Of a stretch of 64,000 nucleotides of DNA, positions 1 through 13,241 are shown one piece after another; positions within the stretch are counted from its first letter, which is position 1; every line of letters starts with the position of its first letter. This stretch comes from Geodermatophilus bullaregiensis (lineage in GTDB: Bacteria > Actinomycetota > Actinomycetes > Mycobacteriales > Geodermatophilaceae), in contig NZ_JAFBCJ010000001.1 in the NCBI RefSeq assembly GCF_016907675.1, positions 1,116,001 through 1,180,000 of the forward strand. Reading direction: 5' to 3'. A program made the position numbers and the translations under genes. The notes under the pieces were generated by a model, which was not told the origin of the DNA, did no database searches, and saw nothing but the letters and a program-made list of their open reading frames with translations.

Positions 1-1056
1 CCGCGAGCTGAAGGGCAGGTTGTTGTCCCGGGCCATCGCGAACATCATCCGGATCGTCGCGGTGTGCACCGCCAGGCAGCAGACGGTGATGGCGACGACG
101 ATGCAGGCGAGGAAGACCTTGCCCAGGCCCGAGCCCGCCACCTGCAGCAGCACGTACTGCAGGCCGCCGGTGCTCGAGGACAGGTTCGGGTCGTCGAGGT
201 CGCGCACCGCCATGAGGCCGAAGAGCAGGATCAGCCCGCCGAGCAGGAAGGACGCGGTGACGGCACGGACGATCGCCTTGGGCGCGGTGCGCCGCGGGTC
301 GATGGTCTCCTCGCCGAGCGAACTGGCGGTGTCGAAGCCGTACATGACGTAGGCCGAGGCCAGGGCCGCGACCAGGAAGGCACCCAGGTAGCCACCGGTG
401 ACGCCCTCGCCGCGGCCGCCGGTGTCGGTGAGGACGTCGACCGGGCTGCGGGTCATCGACACGGCCAGGATCACGATGATCAGCACGGCCGCGACCAGCT
501 CGATGAAGACACCGGCGCTGTTGATCCGGGACATGAGCTTGACGCCGTAGGCGTTCACCACCGTGGTGAACAGGATGAGGAGGCTGCCGAGGATGACGGC
601 GTTGACGGCGAAGTCGTAGGTGCCGGTCCCGTCACCGACGAGCTGGAAGCCCGACCACAGCTGGGGCAGCGTGATCTGGTAGGCGAGCACCGTCGCCGAC
701 AGCGTCACGATCGACGCCGTCAGCATCATCCAGCCGGTCATCCACGCGGTCGTCCGGCTGCCCAGGCGCTTGGTCCAGTTGTACAGCGACCCGGCGACGG
801 GGAACCGCGCCGCCAGCTCGGCGAAGCACAGCGCCACCATCAGCTGGCCGACGAACACCATCGGCCAGGACCAGAGGTAGGCCGGCCCGCCGGCCCCGAA
901 GCCGAAGTAGAACAGCTGGAAGGTCCCGGTCAGGATCGAGATGTAGCTGACCCCGGCGGCGAAGCTGGAGAACTTCCCGATGCTGCGGTCCAGCTCCTGC
1001 TTGTAGCCGAACTCGGCGAGGTGCGAGTCGCCGTCCTGCGTGGGGTGCGCGGTCAC
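1..1056 (-). CDS. APC-family amino acid/amine permease, C-terminus cut by window edge
   Basis: Integral membrane transporter of the amino acid-polyamine-organocation superfamily. The visible 352 N-terminal residues start at a GTG (1056-1054) and hold a run of hydrophobic helices, including the early segment GVSYISILTG typical of APC helix 1. A full family member is about 500 residues, so roughly a third is missing off the left edge. It begins 35 bp after the betaine aldehyde dehydrogenase gene on the same strand, so the two are probably co-transcribed. A choline, betaine or related amine substrate is plausible from this context but cannot be read from the sequence. Confidence 0.88.
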   Translation of the reverse strand, partial: MTAHPTQDGDSHLAEFGYKQELDRSIGKFSSFAAGVSYISILTGTFQLFYFGFGAGGPAYLWSWPMVFVGQLMVALCFAELAARFPVAGSLYNWTKRLGSRTTAWMTGWMMLTASIVTLSATVLAYQITLPQLWSGFQLVGDGTGTYDFAVNAVILGSLLILFTTVVNAYGVKLMSRINSAGVFIELVAAVLIIVILAVSMTRSPVDVLTDTGGRGEGVTGGYLGAFLVAALASAYVMYGFDTASSLGEETIDPRRTAPKAIVRAVTASFLLGGLILLFGLMAVRDLDDPNLSSSTGGLQYVLLQVAGSGLGKVFLACIVVAITVCCLAVHTATIRMMFAMARDNNLPFSSR

Positions 1057-1090
1057 GGGGCGTCCGTCCGTCGGGGGTCGAGGTGCGCGG

Positions 1091-2563
1091 TCAGCCGGTG
1101 AACCAGCGGGCCGGCTGAGGGGCGGTGTTGTGCCAGATGTGCTTGGCCTCGCGGTACTCGGCCAGACCCGACGGGCCGAGCTCGCGCCCGTTGCCGGACC
1201 GTCCGAACCCGCCCCACTCCGCCTGCGGCAGGTAGGGGCCGAAGTCGTTGATCCACACCGTCCCGTGCCGCAGTGCCCGGGCGACCCGCTCGGCGCGCGC
1301 GGTGTCGGCGGTCCACACCGCGCCGGCCAGACCGTAGTCGGTGTCGTTGCCGAGCGCGATCGCCTCCTGCTCCGTGGCGAACCGCTCCACGGTGAGGACC
1401 GGCCCGAAGGACTCCTCCTGCACGACGTGCATGTCCCGCCGGCAGTCGGCGAAGACCGTCGGCAGGTAGAAGAAGCCACCGGCCAGCGCCGGCTCCTCGG
1501 GACGGCGGCCGCCGGCGACCAGCCGGGCGCCCTCGCGCAGTCCCGTGGCGACGTACTCCTCCACGCTCGCCCGGTGCTCCGCGGACACCAGGGGTCCGCT
1601 CTCGGTCGCCGGGTCGAACCCGTTGCCGAGGCGGATGCGCCCGGCGCGCTCGGCCACGGCCGCGACGAACTCGTCGTGGATCTCGTCCTGAACGATCAGC
1701 CGGGTCCCGGCCGAGCACACCTGACCGGAGTGCAGGAAGACCGCCGTCAGGGCGTTGTCGACGGCGGTGTCGAGGTCGACGTCGGCGAAGACGATGTTGG
1801 GGTTCTTGCCGCCGAGCTCGACGGTCACCTTCTTCACCGTCTCCGCGGCGGCACGCAGGATCCACTGCCCCGTGGCCAGGCCGCCGGTGAAGGAGACCAG
1901 GTCGACGTCGGGGTGCTCGACCATCGCGGCGCCCACCTCGCGGCCGCCGAGGACGAGGTTGACCACCCCCGCGGGGGCACCGGCCTCCTGCAGGAGCTCG
2001 GCCAGCCGGATCGTCGTCAGCGGGGTGACCTCGCTGGGCTTGACGACGATGGTGTTGCCGGCGGCCAGTGCCGGGGCCACCTTCCAGCACACCTGCAGCA
2101 GCGGGTAGTTCCACGGCGTGATGAGCGCGCACACGCCCACCGGCTCGTAGACGACGCGGCTGACGACGTCGCGGCGTCCGGCGTCGACCAGCCGGCCGGG
2201 GTCCTTGTCGGCGAGGTCGGCGTAGTAGCGGAAGACGGCGGCGACGTCCTGCACGTCCTGCCGGCTCTCGCCGACGGTCTTGCCGGTGTCGAGGGTCTCC
2301 AGCCGGGCGAGGTCGTCCTCGTCGCGCAGCAGCAGGTCGGCGACCCGGCGCAGCAGGGCACCGCGCTCGCCCGCCGGGGTGCGCGGCCACTCCCCCGCGC
2401 CGTCCGCGAACGCCGCCGTCGCGGCGCGCACGGCCGCGTCGACGTCGTCCGCGGTCGCCTCGTCGACCTTGGCGACGACGCTCTGGTCGAAGGGGTTGAC
2501 CACCTCGCGCTGGGCCCCCGAGGACCCCGCGCGCCAGTCGCTCCCGATCAGCAGGTTGGCCAT
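1091..2563 (-). CDS. betB: Betaine aldehyde dehydrogenase (NAD-dependent aldehyde dehydrogenase)
   Basis: Cytoplasmic enzyme oxidising betaine aldehyde to glycine betaine. The 490-residue protein closely resembles Bacillus GbsA in remembered sequence: the Asn of TPWNYP (152), the Glu of VELGGKNPN (249) and the nucleophile Cys283 in SGQVCSAGTR are all present, and the C-terminal TVWINDF and LGPSGLAEY-type segments match that subfamily. Start ATG 2563. A GC-rich stem-loop lies upstream, between it and purU, so it may have its own promoter while sitting in the sdaA-purU direction. It supplies glycine betaine to the demethylation route at 5.8-14.6 kb. No choline dehydrogenase or betaine monooxygenase is visible in the window. 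The substrate is inferred from subfamily and context. Confidence 0.87.
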   Translation of the reverse strand: MANLLIGSDWRAGSSGAQREVVNPFDQSVVAKVDEATADDVDAAVRAATAAFADGAGEWPRTPAGERGALLRRVADLLLRDEDDLARLETLDTGKTVGESRQDVQDVAAVFRYYADLADKDPGRLVDAGRRDVVSRVVYEPVGVCALITPWNYPLLQVCWKVAPALAAGNTIVVKPSEVTPLTTIRLAELLQEAGAPAGVVNLVLGGREVGAAMVEHPDVDLVSFTGGLATGQWILRAAAETVKKVTVELGGKNPNIVFADVDLDTAVDNALTAVFLHSGQVCSAGTRLIVQDEIHDEFVAAVAERAGRIRLGNGFDPATESGPLVSAEHRASVEEYVATGLREGARLVAGGRRPEEPALAGGFFYLPTVFADCRRDMHVVQEESFGPVLTVERFATEQEAIALGNDTDYGLAGAVWTADTARAERVARALRHGTVWINDFGPYLPQAEWGGFGRSGNGRELGPSGLAEYREAKHIWHNTAPQPARWFTG

Positions 2564-2625
2564 GACACTCCGATGCGAGTCGCGTCATCCGGGACCGTTC
2601 CGGCCGGCGAGGCAGCCTGGCGGGT

Positions 2626-2656
2626 GCCCGGGGGCACGTCAAGCGCGCCCCCGGGC
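2626..2656 (-). terminator. GC-rich stem-loop between purU and betB
   Basis: A perfect 10-bp inverted repeat, GCCCGGGGGC at 2626-2635 and its complement at 2647-2656, with an 11-nt loop. It lies just 3' of the purU stop on the minus strand. There is no U-tract, as is usual in actinomycetes. It would end or attenuate the sdaA-purU transcript ahead of betB. Confidence 0.5.
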
Positions 2657-2669
2657 CGCCCGCACACGG

Positions 2670-3518
2670 TCACCGGAAGACCACCGTGCTGCTCCCGTTG
2701 AGCAGCACCCGCTGCTCACAGTGCCAGCGCACCGCGCGGGACAGCGCGAGGGCCTCCGCGTCCCGGCCCACCGTCGCCAGCGCGCGCGGGTCGTGGGTGT
2801 GGTCGATGCGGATCACCTCCTGCTCGATGATCGGCCCCTCGTCGAGGTCGGGCGTCACGTAGTGCGCCGTCGCGCCGACCAGCTTGACGCCCCGGTCGAA
2901 GGCCTGGTGGTAGGGCTTGGCGCCCTTGAAGCCCGGCAGGAACGAGTGGTGGATGTTGATCGCCCGGCCGCGCAGGGCGGCGCACGTCTCGTCGGAGAGG
3001 ACCTGCATGTAGCGGGCCAGCACGACCAGGTCCACCCGATGCTCCTCGACCAGCTCCAGCAGCCGCGCCTCGGCCGCCTGCTTGCCGCCCGGCGTGACCG
3101 GCACGTGCACGAAGGGCAGCCCGGCCGCCTCGGCCATCGGGCGCAGGTCCTCGTGGTTGGAGACCACCGCGACCAGCTCGCCGCCCAGGCTGCCCGCGCG
3201 CCAGCGGAAGACCAGGTCGTTCAGGCAGTGGCCGAGCTTCGACACCATGACCAGCAGCCGCTGCGGACGGTCGCCGGCGACCCGGTAGTCCATCCCGAAC
3301 TCCTCGGCGACCGGGCGGAACGCCTCGGCCATCCGGCCGGCGTCGGTGCCGTCGAGGCAGGCGAACGCCGTCCGGAGGAACAGCTGCCCGCGGACGGCGT
3401 CGTCGAACTGCTGGTGCTCGACGATGTCGCAGCCGTGCGCGAACAGGAACGAGCTCACCGCGCGCACGATGCCGGGACGCTCGGGACAGCTGAGCGTGAG
3501 GGTGAGGGCGTGGGACAC
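2670..3518 (-). CDS. purU: Formyltetrahydrofolate deformylase
   Basis: Hydrolyses 10-formyl-THF to formate and free THF in the cytoplasm. The 282 residues comprise an N-terminal ACT domain (about 1-85) and a formyltransferase-fold domain (about 88-282) with the Asn188, His190, Asp226 triad in NIHHSFLPG and DLDEGP. Length and layout are typical of PurU. I place the start at the GTG 3518-3516 because it follows a good ribosome site (GAGGAGG) and begins directly with the ACT domain; an upstream ATG at 3614 would add an unrelated Pro/Ser-rich leader inside sdaA. It lies 10 bp after sdaA, so the two are an operon. Beside sarcosine and dimethylglycine oxidases, which load C1 units on THF, its role is probably to recycle THF. 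Confidence 0.93.
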   Translation of the reverse strand: MSHALTLTLSCPERPGIVRAVSSFLFAHGCDIVEHQQFDDAVRGQLFLRTAFACLDGTDAGRMAEAFRPVAEEFGMDYRVAGDRPQRLLVMVSKLGHCLNDLVFRWRAGSLGGELVAVVSNHEDLRPMAEAAGLPFVHVPVTPGGKQAAEARLLELVEEHRVDLVVLARYMQVLSDETCAALRGRAINIHHSFLPGFKGAKPYHQAFDRGVKLVGATAHYVTPDLDEGPIIEQEVIRIDHTHDPRALATVGRDAEALALSRAVRWHCEQRVLLNGSSTVVFR

Positions 3519-3528
3519 GGGTGCCTCC

Positions 3529-4956
3529 TCAGCACTCGACGACACTGACGGGGACGACGCCGGCGGGGACGACGTCGAGGGGGGAGCCGGTCGACACGGC
3601 GCGGGCCAGCCCACCCCGCGCGGTCTCCTTGTAGGCGTCCTTCATGTCGGCACCGGTGGCGCGCATGGTGGCGATCGCCTCGTCGAGGGAGACGCGGTGC
3701 ACGCCGTCGCCGCGCACGGCCATGCGGGCGGCGGTGACGGCCTTGACCGACGCGACGGCGTTGCGCTCGATGCAGGGGATCTGCACGAGGCCGCCGATGG
3801 GGTCGCAGGTCAGCCCGAGGTTGTGCTCGATGCCGATCTCCGCGGCGTTCTCCACCTGCTCCGGCGTCCCGCCGAGGAGCTCGGCCAGCCCGGCGGCGGC
3901 CATGGAGCAGGCCGAGCCCACCTCGCCCTGGCAGCCGACCTCGGCGCCGGAGATCGACGCGTTCTCCTTGAACAGCGAGCCGATCGCCCCGGCGGTGAGC
4001 AGGAAGCGGACGACGGCGTCCTCGTCGGCGGCGTCGACGAAGTCGCGGTGGTAGTGCAGGACGGCCGGCACGATCCCGGCAGCGCCGTTGGTCGGGGCGG
4101 TGACCACCCGGCCGCCGGCGGCGTTCTCCTCGTTGACGGCGAGGGCGTAGAGGGTCACCCACTCCATCGCGCGCAGGGCGTCGGTGTCGTCCTGGTCGGC
4201 CTCCAGCCGGGCCCGCAGCGCCGGCGCGCGGCGGCGCACCTGCAGCCCGCCCGGCAGGACACCCGCGGTCCGGGTGCCACGGTCGACGCACTGCTGCATG
4301 ACCGCCCAGACGGCCAGCAGCCCGTCGCGCACCTCGGCCTCGCTGCGCCAGGAGAGCTCGTTGGCCAGCACGACGTCGCTGATCCGCAGCCCGGTCGCGC
4401 GGGTGTGGCCGAGCAGCTGCGCGGCGGTGGTGAACGGGTAGCGGACCGGCGCACGGTCCTCGTCGGGCGCGGGGGCGGCCGCCTCGTCCTCGTCGAGGAC
4501 GAACCCGCCGCCCACCGAGTAGTAGGTGCGGCACAGCAGCTCGGCACCGGCGCCGTCCAGGGCGCGGAACACCATGCCGTTGCTGTGGAAGTCCAGCCGG
4601 CGGCGGCGGTGCAGCACCACGTCCCGGTCGACGGCGAAGGCGACCGGGTGCGCGCCCGCCAGGCGGAGCGGGTCCCCGGCGCGGACGGCGTCCACCCGCG
4701 GTCCGGCGACGACGGGGTCGACCCGGTCGGGCCGCTCCCCCTCCAGGCCCAGCACGACGGCCCCGACGCTGCCGTGGCCGTGCCCGGTGGCACCGAGGGA
4801 CCCGAACAGCTCGCAGCGCACACCGGCGGTGCGCGCCAGCAGCCCCTCGTCGCGCAGCCGCGCGGCGAAGGCGCCGGCGGCCCGCATCGGCCCCACGGTG
4901 TGCGAGCTCGACGGCCCGACGCCGACGCGGAACAGGTCGAAGACGCTGATCGTCAC
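3529..4956 (-). CDS. sdaA: L-serine ammonia-lyase, single-chain iron-sulfur type
   Basis: Deaminates L-serine to pyruvate and ammonia using a [4Fe-4S] cluster. The 475 residues carry the N-terminal [11 protein letters not shown] (14-24), the cluster cysteines in [16 protein letters not shown] and IPCIERN, and both alpha and beta domains in one chain, as in bacterial SdaA. It is the last step from glycine betaine carbon to pyruvate: GlyA (13.2-14.6 kb) makes the serine consumed here. It starts at ATG 4956 and is first in the leftward unit sdaA-purU. It diverges from the GntR regulator, with the likely operator in between. Confidence 0.96.
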   Translation of the reverse strand: MTISVFDLFRVGVGPSSSHTVGPMRAAGAFAARLRDEGLLARTAGVRCELFGSLGATGHGHGSVGAVVLGLEGERPDRVDPVVAGPRVDAVRAGDPLRLAGAHPVAFAVDRDVVLHRRRRLDFHSNGMVFRALDGAGAELLCRTYYSVGGGFVLDEDEAAAPAPDEDRAPVRYPFTTAAQLLGHTRATGLRISDVVLANELSWRSEAEVRDGLLAVWAVMQQCVDRGTRTAGVLPGGLQVRRRAPALRARLEADQDDTDALRAMEWVTLYALAVNEENAAGGRVVTAPTNGAAGIVPAVLHYHRDFVDAADEDAVVRFLLTAGAIGSLFKENASISGAEVGCQGEVGSACSMAAAGLAELLGGTPEQVENAAEIGIEHNLGLTCDPIGGLVQIPCIERNAVASVKAVTAARMAVRGDGVHRVSLDEAIATMRATGADMKDAYKETARGGLARAVSTGSPLDVVPAGVVPVSVVEC

Positions 4957-5017
4957 GCGGGGTCCACCCGAGCGGACCGGCAGGGTTGCACGGTCATCCC
5001 CGCCTCCGTCCGCCGTC

Positions 5018-5030
5018 CTGGTATATCAGT
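5018..5030 (+). promoter_or_regulatory. Probable GntR operator (sdaA/gntR intergenic region)
   Basis: The 13-mer CTGGTATATCAGT is near-palindromic (CTG-RTATAY-CAG) and lies between the divergent sdaA and gntR genes. The same 13 bases occur at 14596-14608 ahead of glyA. The core TGGTATATCA resembles sites used by FCD-type GntR proteins. That the GntR protein at 5.1 kb binds it is inference. Confidence 0.68.
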
Positions 5031-5089
5031 CAAGTCAGGACGATATGCATCTCACCCGGCAGTAGCAAGACCCTCGGGACGCCAGCCCC

Positions 5090-5103
5090 TACGATGCGGT
5101 GCG
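5090..5103 (+). promoter_or_regulatory. -10 element of a probably leaderless gntR promoter
   Basis: TACGAT (5090-5095) fits the actinobacterial TANNNT -10 element and ends exactly 7 nt before the GTG at 5103. A transcript would therefore begin at or next to the start codon. No Shine-Dalgarno sequence precedes either the GTG or the ATG at 5094, which supports leaderless translation from 5103. No strong -35 is seen. Confidence 0.5.
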
Positions 5104-5768
5104 TGACCGCGCTGCCGTCGGACGTCGAACCCGTCGGGACGTCACTGGCCGACCGGGCCTACGTGGCGATCCGCGACCAGCTGATCATGCTGGAGATCCG
5201 CCCCAGCGAGCCGATCGACGACGACGCGCTGGCCCAGGCCCTGGGCGTGGGACGCACGCCGGTCCGGGAGGCGCTCAAGCGGCTCGAGGGCGACCGGCTG
5301 GTGGTGACCTTCCCCCGCCGCGGGACCTTCGCGACCGGCATGGACATCACCGACCTGGCGCACATCTCCGAGATCCGCGTGCAGCTCGAGCCACTGGCCG
5401 CCCGCCGCGCCGCCGAGCGCGCGCCGCGGGCGGTGCGCGAGGAGCTCGACGCGCTCGCCGGGCAGATCGAGCACCTCGACGTCGGGCAGGTCGACCGCAC
5501 CGGCCTGATGCGCTGGGACCTCGCCGTCCACCGCTCGATCTACCGGGCGGCGGGCAACCCGCACCTGGAGGACGTGCTCGTCCGCTACGACAACCTCGCG
5601 ACGCGGATCTTCTGCCTGTTCCTCGACCGGCTGGCGTCGGTCGACGAGCACGTCGGGGAGCACGTCGAGCTGCTGCGGTCGATCGCCGCCGGCGACGCCG
5701 ACCGCGCCGAGCACCTCGCCCGCGTGCACGTCACCGGCTTCGAGCAGGCCATCCGCGCGGTCGTGTGA
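5103..5768 (+). CDS. GntR-family (FadR/FCD) transcriptional regulator of the betaine/sarcosine genes
   Basis: DNA-binding regulator of 221 residues. It has an N-terminal winged helix with the GntR signature (ALGVGRTPVREALKRLEGD) and an all-helical C-terminal FCD ligand domain with conserved metal-site histidines (for example DLAVHRSIYRAAGNP). I use GTG 5103 as start because a TANNNT element sits 7 nt upstream and no ribosome site supports the in-frame ATG 5094. The gene diverges from sdaA. The near-palindrome between them recurs exactly upstream of glyA, so it probably controls both units and itself. The effector is unknown; a betaine-pathway intermediate is likely. Confidence 0.9.
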   Translation: MTALPSDVEPVGTSLADRAYVAIRDQLIMLEIRPSEPIDDDALAQALGVGRTPVREALKRLEGDRLVVTFPRRGTFATGMDITDLAHISEIRVQLEPLAARRAAERAPRAVREELDALAGQIEHLDVGQVDRTGLMRWDLAVHRSIYRAAGNPHLEDVLVRYDNLATRIFCLFLDRLASVDEHVGEHVELLRSIAAGDADRAEHLARVHVTGFEQAIRAVV

Positions 5769-5774
5769 ACGCCC

Positions 5775-5805
5775 GTCCGGCCCGTGGCGGCGCCACGGGC
5801 CGGAC
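5775..5805. terminator. Bidirectional terminator between gntR and the dimethylglycine oxidase gene
   Basis: A perfect 15-bp inverted repeat (5775-5789 and 5791-5805) with a single-base loop lies 6 bp after the gntR stop and 11 bp after the convergent oxidase gene. Strong stems without U-tracts are usual terminators in such GC-rich genomes. Confidence 0.8.
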
Positions 5806-5816
5806 TGCGGACTCCC

Positions 5817-8858
<3,042 letters not shown>

Positions 8859-8866
<8 letters not shown>

Positions 8867-11720
8867 CGCGGCGGGCTCCTTCCGGGTCGACCAGGACCGA
8901 GCCGGTGACCTCGACGGGGACCAGCGCGCCGCCCACGGGCACGTGCACGGTCTGCCCGATCCGCTCCCGGCCGCCCTTGACCAGGGCGAGGGCGAACGGG
9001 CGGCCGAGCTCGGCGCTGCGGTAGCTGGAGGTGACGTGGCCGAGCATCGGCACCGGGGGCGGCGGCAGCTGCCCGCCGGCGGCGAACTCCACGACCTGCG
9101 ACCCCTCGGGCAGCACGGTGTCGCGGTCGAGCGGCAGCAGCCCGACGAGCTGCTTGCGCATCGGGTTCTGGTTCTCGGCGCGGGCGAAGGAGCGCTTGCC
9201 GACGAAGTCCTTCTTCTTCTTGGACACCGCCCACGCCATCCCGAGGTCGTGGGGGGTGACGGTGCCGTCGGTGTCCTGCCCGATGATCGGGTACCCCTTC
9301 TCCGCGCGGAGCACGTGCATCGTCTCGGTGCCGTAGGGCGTGATGCCGTGGGCGCGGCCGGCCTCGACCAGCCGCTCCCACACCGCGCGGGCGTGCCAGC
9401 CGTCGACGTAGACCTCGTAGGCCAGTTCGCCGGAGAAGCTGATCCGGGCCAGCCGGACGGGCACGCCGCCGAGCGTGGTGTCCCGCCAGGTCATGAACGG
9501 GAACGCCTCGGCGCCGACGTCGACGCCGGGGAAGACCGCCCCGACGACGTCGCGGGAGCGCGGGCCGACGACCGGGAAGGTCGCCCACTGCTCGGTGACC
9601 GAGGTCAGCCGGACCCGCAGGTCGGGCCACTCGGTCTGCAGCCACTCCTCCATCCAGTCGAGGACCTTCGCCGCACCGCCGGTCGTGGTGAGCACGAGGA
9701 AGCGGTCCTCGGCCAGCCGCAGCACGGTGCCGTCGTCGACGACCATGCCGTCGACGCCGCACATGACCCCGTAGCGCACCGAGCCGACCTTCAGGCTGCT
9801 CATCAGGTTCGTGTAGAGCCGGTCGAGCAGCACGGCCGCGTCCGGGCCGGAGACGTCGATCTTGCCGAGTGTGGAGCCGTCGAGGATGCCGACGCCGCCG
9901 CGGACGGCCGCGCACTCGCGCAGGACCGCGGCCTCCATGTCCTCCCCGGGCCGCGGGTAGTAGCGCGGCCGCTTCCACTGGCCGACGTCCTCGAACACCG
10001 CGCCCTCGGCGACGTGCCAGTCGTGCACCGGGGTGACCCGCTCGGGGTCGAACAGCCGCCCGCGGTCGCGGCCGGCCAGCGCGGCGAAGGCGACCGGCGT
10101 GTACGGCGGCCGGAAGGTGGTGGTGCCGGTGTCCTGCACCGCGACGCCGAGCAGCTCGGCGGTGATCCCCGAGGTCAGCACGCCGGAGGTCTTGCCCTGG
10201 TCGTGCGCGGTGCCGATGGTCGTGTACCGCTTGACGTGCTCCATCGAGCGCAGCCCGGCGCCGACCGCGCGGGCGACGTCGGCGACCGTGGCGTCGCGCT
10301 GCAGGTCGACGAACTGGGTGCGCCCGTCCTCGCCGGAGGCGTCGGGCACCCGCCACAGCGTCAGCGGCGCCATCGGCTCCGGTGCCGGCGCGACCGTCGG
10401 CAGGGCGACGGCCGGGGACGGCGGCGTGGCCAGTGCGGCGGCACCGGCCCGCTGCCCCTCGGCCAGGCAGCCGGCCAGGTCGAGCACGCCGGCCGCGGCG
10501 CCGGCCACGGTCACGCCGTCGAGCTGCTCGGCCGGGAGGAAGGCGCCCAGGGTGTCGTCGAAGCGCAGCCGGCCGCGGGCCTGGCTGTACAGGTGCACCG
10601 CGGGGTTCCAGCCGCCGCTGACGAGCAGCAGGTCGCAGGCGACCGGCTCCACCGCACCGAGCCGGCCGCCGGACAGCGGCGCGACGTGCGCGGCGGTGAC
10701 GCGGTCGGTGCCGTCGGTGCGGGTGACGGCCGATCCGGTGCGCACCGGGATGCCGCGCCGCTCGCACTCGGCCCGCCAGTGGTCCGGGGCGGCCGGCCGG
10801 GCGTCGACGACGGCCGCGACCCGGGTCCCGGCGTCGGCCAGGTCGACCGCGGCGGCGTAGGCGCTGTCGTCGGTGGTGAAGACGACGGCCTCCGAGCCGG
10901 CCCGCACGCCGTAGCGGTGCAGGAACGTGCGCGCCGCGCCGGCCAGCATGGTCCCGGGCCGGTCGTTGTCGGTGAAGACGACCGGGCGCTCGTGCGCGCC
11001 GGTGGCCACGACCACCGAGCCGGCGCGGAGGCGCCACACCCGCTGCCGGGACAGGTGGCGGGGCGCGGCGCCGCCGAGGTGGTCGGTGCGCCGCTCCAGC
11101 GCCAGGACGAATCCGTCGTCGTAGAGCCCGAAGGCCGTCGTCCGCTGCAGGTGCAGCACCTCGGGGGACGCGGCCAGCTCGGCGACCGCGGCCGCCACCC
11201 ACTCCAGGGCGGGGGCGCCGTCGAGCTCGTCGTCGGTGCCGAGCAGCGCGCCGCCGGCCTCGGCCTGCTCGTCGACCAGCGCGACCCGGGCGCCGGCGCG
11301 GGCAGCGGTCAGCGCGGCGACCAGGCCGGCCGGGCCGGCGCCGACGACGAGCACGTCGACGTGGTGGTGGACCGCGTCGTAGCGGGCGGAGTCGGGCACC
11401 TGCGCCAGCCGGCCCTGGCCGGGCAGCCCGGAGGCGACCAGGCCGTCGTACAGCTCGACGGTGGTGGCCAGCAGCATCGGCTCGGGGAAGGGCTCCTCGA
11501 CCTGCACGAGGCCGCAGGGGTCCTCGGCCCAGGCCGCGGCGATGCCGCGCGGGCGGCCGAGCTTGACGCTGGTGGCGACCGCGTGCCGGCCGGCGGCCAG
11601 CAGCGCCGAGGCGAGGGTGTCGCCGGGGTGCCCGGTGTAGGACCGCCCGTCGAAGGTGAACGCCAGGTCGGTGCCGCGGTCGACGCGCCCGCCCGCGGCG
11701 GTGCGGAAGGGAGCGCTCAC
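8859..11720 (-). CDS. soxA: Sarcosine oxidase, alpha subunit
   Basis: Large subunit of the enzyme that oxidises sarcosine to glycine and, with THF, 5,10-methylene-THF plus H2O2. The 953 residues comprise an N-terminal 2Fe-2S-fold-like segment (about 1-100) without the cluster, an NAD(P)/FAD-type domain with GAGPAG at 127-132, and a C-terminal GcvT-like folate domain from about residue 570. The GTG start (11720-11718) overlaps the soxD stop as GTGA, so translation is coupled; the longer in-frame ORF would run through soxD. Size and domain order are normal for SoxA. Confidence 0.95.
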
Positions 11721-11995
11721 GTCGTCACCGGCCGGGGCTCGTCGGGGCGGTAGACGGCCTCGAAGCGGTACGTGGCGGTGTCGCGGACGGCGTTGAACCA
11801 GCGGCGGCACCCGGCGCTGTGGCACCAGCGCTCGGCGAAGCGGCCCTTGGTGTTGTCGCGGAAGAACACGTAGTGCGCCCACTGCTCGTCGTCGAGGGCG
11901 GCGGGGTCCTCGGGGTAGGGGACGTGGGCCTGGCCGCCGTAGGAGAACTCGACCTCCTCGCGCGGGCCGCACCACGGGCAGCTGATCAGTTGCAC
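11717..11995 (-). CDS. soxD: Sarcosine oxidase, delta subunit
   Basis: A 92-residue zinc-binding subunit. CPWCG (Cys6, Cys9) and CHSAGC (His59, Cys63) give the known tetrahedral Zn site of SoxD. The start is GTG 11995, after GGGAGAG, so that the protein opens directly with the zinc motif; the longer frame runs into soxB out of context. It overlaps soxA by 4 bp and lies 13 bp after soxB. Confidence 0.95.
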   Translation of the reverse strand: MQLISCPWCGPREEVEFSYGGQAHVPYPEDPAALDDEQWAHYVFFRDNTKGRFAERWCHSAGCRRWFNAVRDTATYRFEAVYRPDEPRPVTT

Positions 11996-12008
11996 GGTTC
12001 TCTCCCGG

Positions 12009-13241
12009 TCAGTGGGCGACGGCGGCCGCGCCGTGCTCGTCGACGAGCGCGCCGGTGACGAAGCGGTCGAGGGCGAACGGCGCGACGTAGGGGTGGGGCT
12101 CGTCGTTCGCGATGGTGTCCGCGAGGCACCAGCCGATGCCGGGGGTGGCCTTGAAGCCACCGGTCCCCCAGCCGCAGTTGAGGTAGACGTTCTCGTACGG
12201 CGTGCGGCCGACGACCGGCGAGGCGTCGGGGCTGACGTCGACGATCCCGCCCCAGGTGCGCAGCAGGTGGGCGCGGGCGAAGACGGGGAACAGCTCGACG
12301 GCGGCGGCCATCTGCCGCTCGATGACGTGGAACGCGCCGCGCTGGCCGTAGCCGTTGTAGGAGTCGACCCCGGCCCCCATGACCAGCTCGCCCTTGTGCG
12401 CCTGGGAGACGTACACGTGCACGGCGTTGGACATGACGATCGTCGGGTGCACCGGCTCGAGCAGCTCGGAGACCAGCGCCTGCAGCGGGTGGCTCTGCAG
12501 TGGCACGCGGAAGCCGAGCATGTCGGTGAGCACCGAGGTGTGGCCGGCGGCGCACAGGGCGACCTTCCCGGTGGCGATGGTGCCCCGCGTCGTCCGCACC
12601 CCGGTGACCCGGTCGCCGGAGGTGGTGAAGCCGGTGACCTCGCAGTCCTGGATCAGGTCGATGCCGGCCTGGTCGGCGCGGCGGGCGAGGCCCCAGGCCA
12701 CGTAGTCGTGCTTGGCGATGCCGGCGCGCGGCTGGTAGGTGGCGCCCATCACCGGGTAGCGGATGTCGGCCGAGGTGTTGACGATCGGGCAGACCTTGGC
12801 CACCTCGTCGGGCTCGAGCCACTCGGCGTCGATGCCGTTGAGCTTGTTGGCCTCCACCCGCCGCACGCTGTCGCGGACGTCCTGCAGCGTGTGCGCCAGG
12901 TTGAGCACGCCGCGCTGGCTGAACAGGATCGGGTACCCCAGGTCCTCCTCGAGCCCCTCCCACAGCGTGAGCGCGTGCTCGTAGATGGCCGCGCTCTCGT
13001 CCCACAGGTAGTTCGAGCGGATCAGCGTGGTGTTGCGGGCCATGTTCCCGCCGCCCAGCCAGCCCTTCTCCAGCACCGCGACGTTCGTGATGCCGTGGTT
13101 CTTCGCCAGGTAGTGCGCGGTGGCCAGGCCGTGCCCGCCGCCGCCGACGACCACCACGTCGTAGGAGGCCTTCGGCTCGACGTCGCGCCAGAGGAGGTCG
13201 GGGTGCTCCGGCAGGTCGGCGCCGGGGGGTCGCGGGCTCAT
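12009..13241 (-). CDS. soxB: Sarcosine oxidase, beta subunit
   Basis: Catalytic subunit holding noncovalent FAD and covalent FMN. The 410 residues start with a Rossmann loop GGGGHG (33-38) and show SoxB hallmarks such as [17 protein letters not shown] and [13 protein letters not shown]. The length is typical. Its ATG overlaps the glyA stop (ATGA), so it is the second gene of the operon. The product glycine and the methylene-THF are both substrates of the upstream GlyA. Confidence 0.95.
   Translation of the reverse strand: MSPRPPGADLPEHPDLLWRDVEPKASYDVVVVGGGGHGLATAHYLAKNHGITNVAVLEKGWLGGGNMARNTTLIRSNYLWDESAAIYEHALTLWEGLEEDLGYPILFSQRGVLNLAHTLQDVRDSVRRVEANKLNGIDAEWLEPDEVAKVCPIVNTSADIRYPVMGATYQPRAGIAKHDYVAWGLARRADQAGIDLIQDCEVTGFTTSGDRVTGVRTTRGTIATGKVALCAAGHTSVLTDMLGFRVPLQSHPLQALVSELLEPVHPTIVMSNAVHVYVSQAHKGELVMGAGVDSYNGYGQRGAFHVIERQMAAAVELFPVFARAHLLRTWGGIVDVSPDASPVVGRTPYENVYLNCGWGTGGFKATPGIGWCLADTIANDEPHPYVAPFALDRFVTGALVDEHGAAAVAH

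Noticed and set aside
64-2701. Long plus-strand frames over the left end
   Set aside because: They mirror the APC permease and betB genes on the minus strand and have no ribosome sites or domain pattern.
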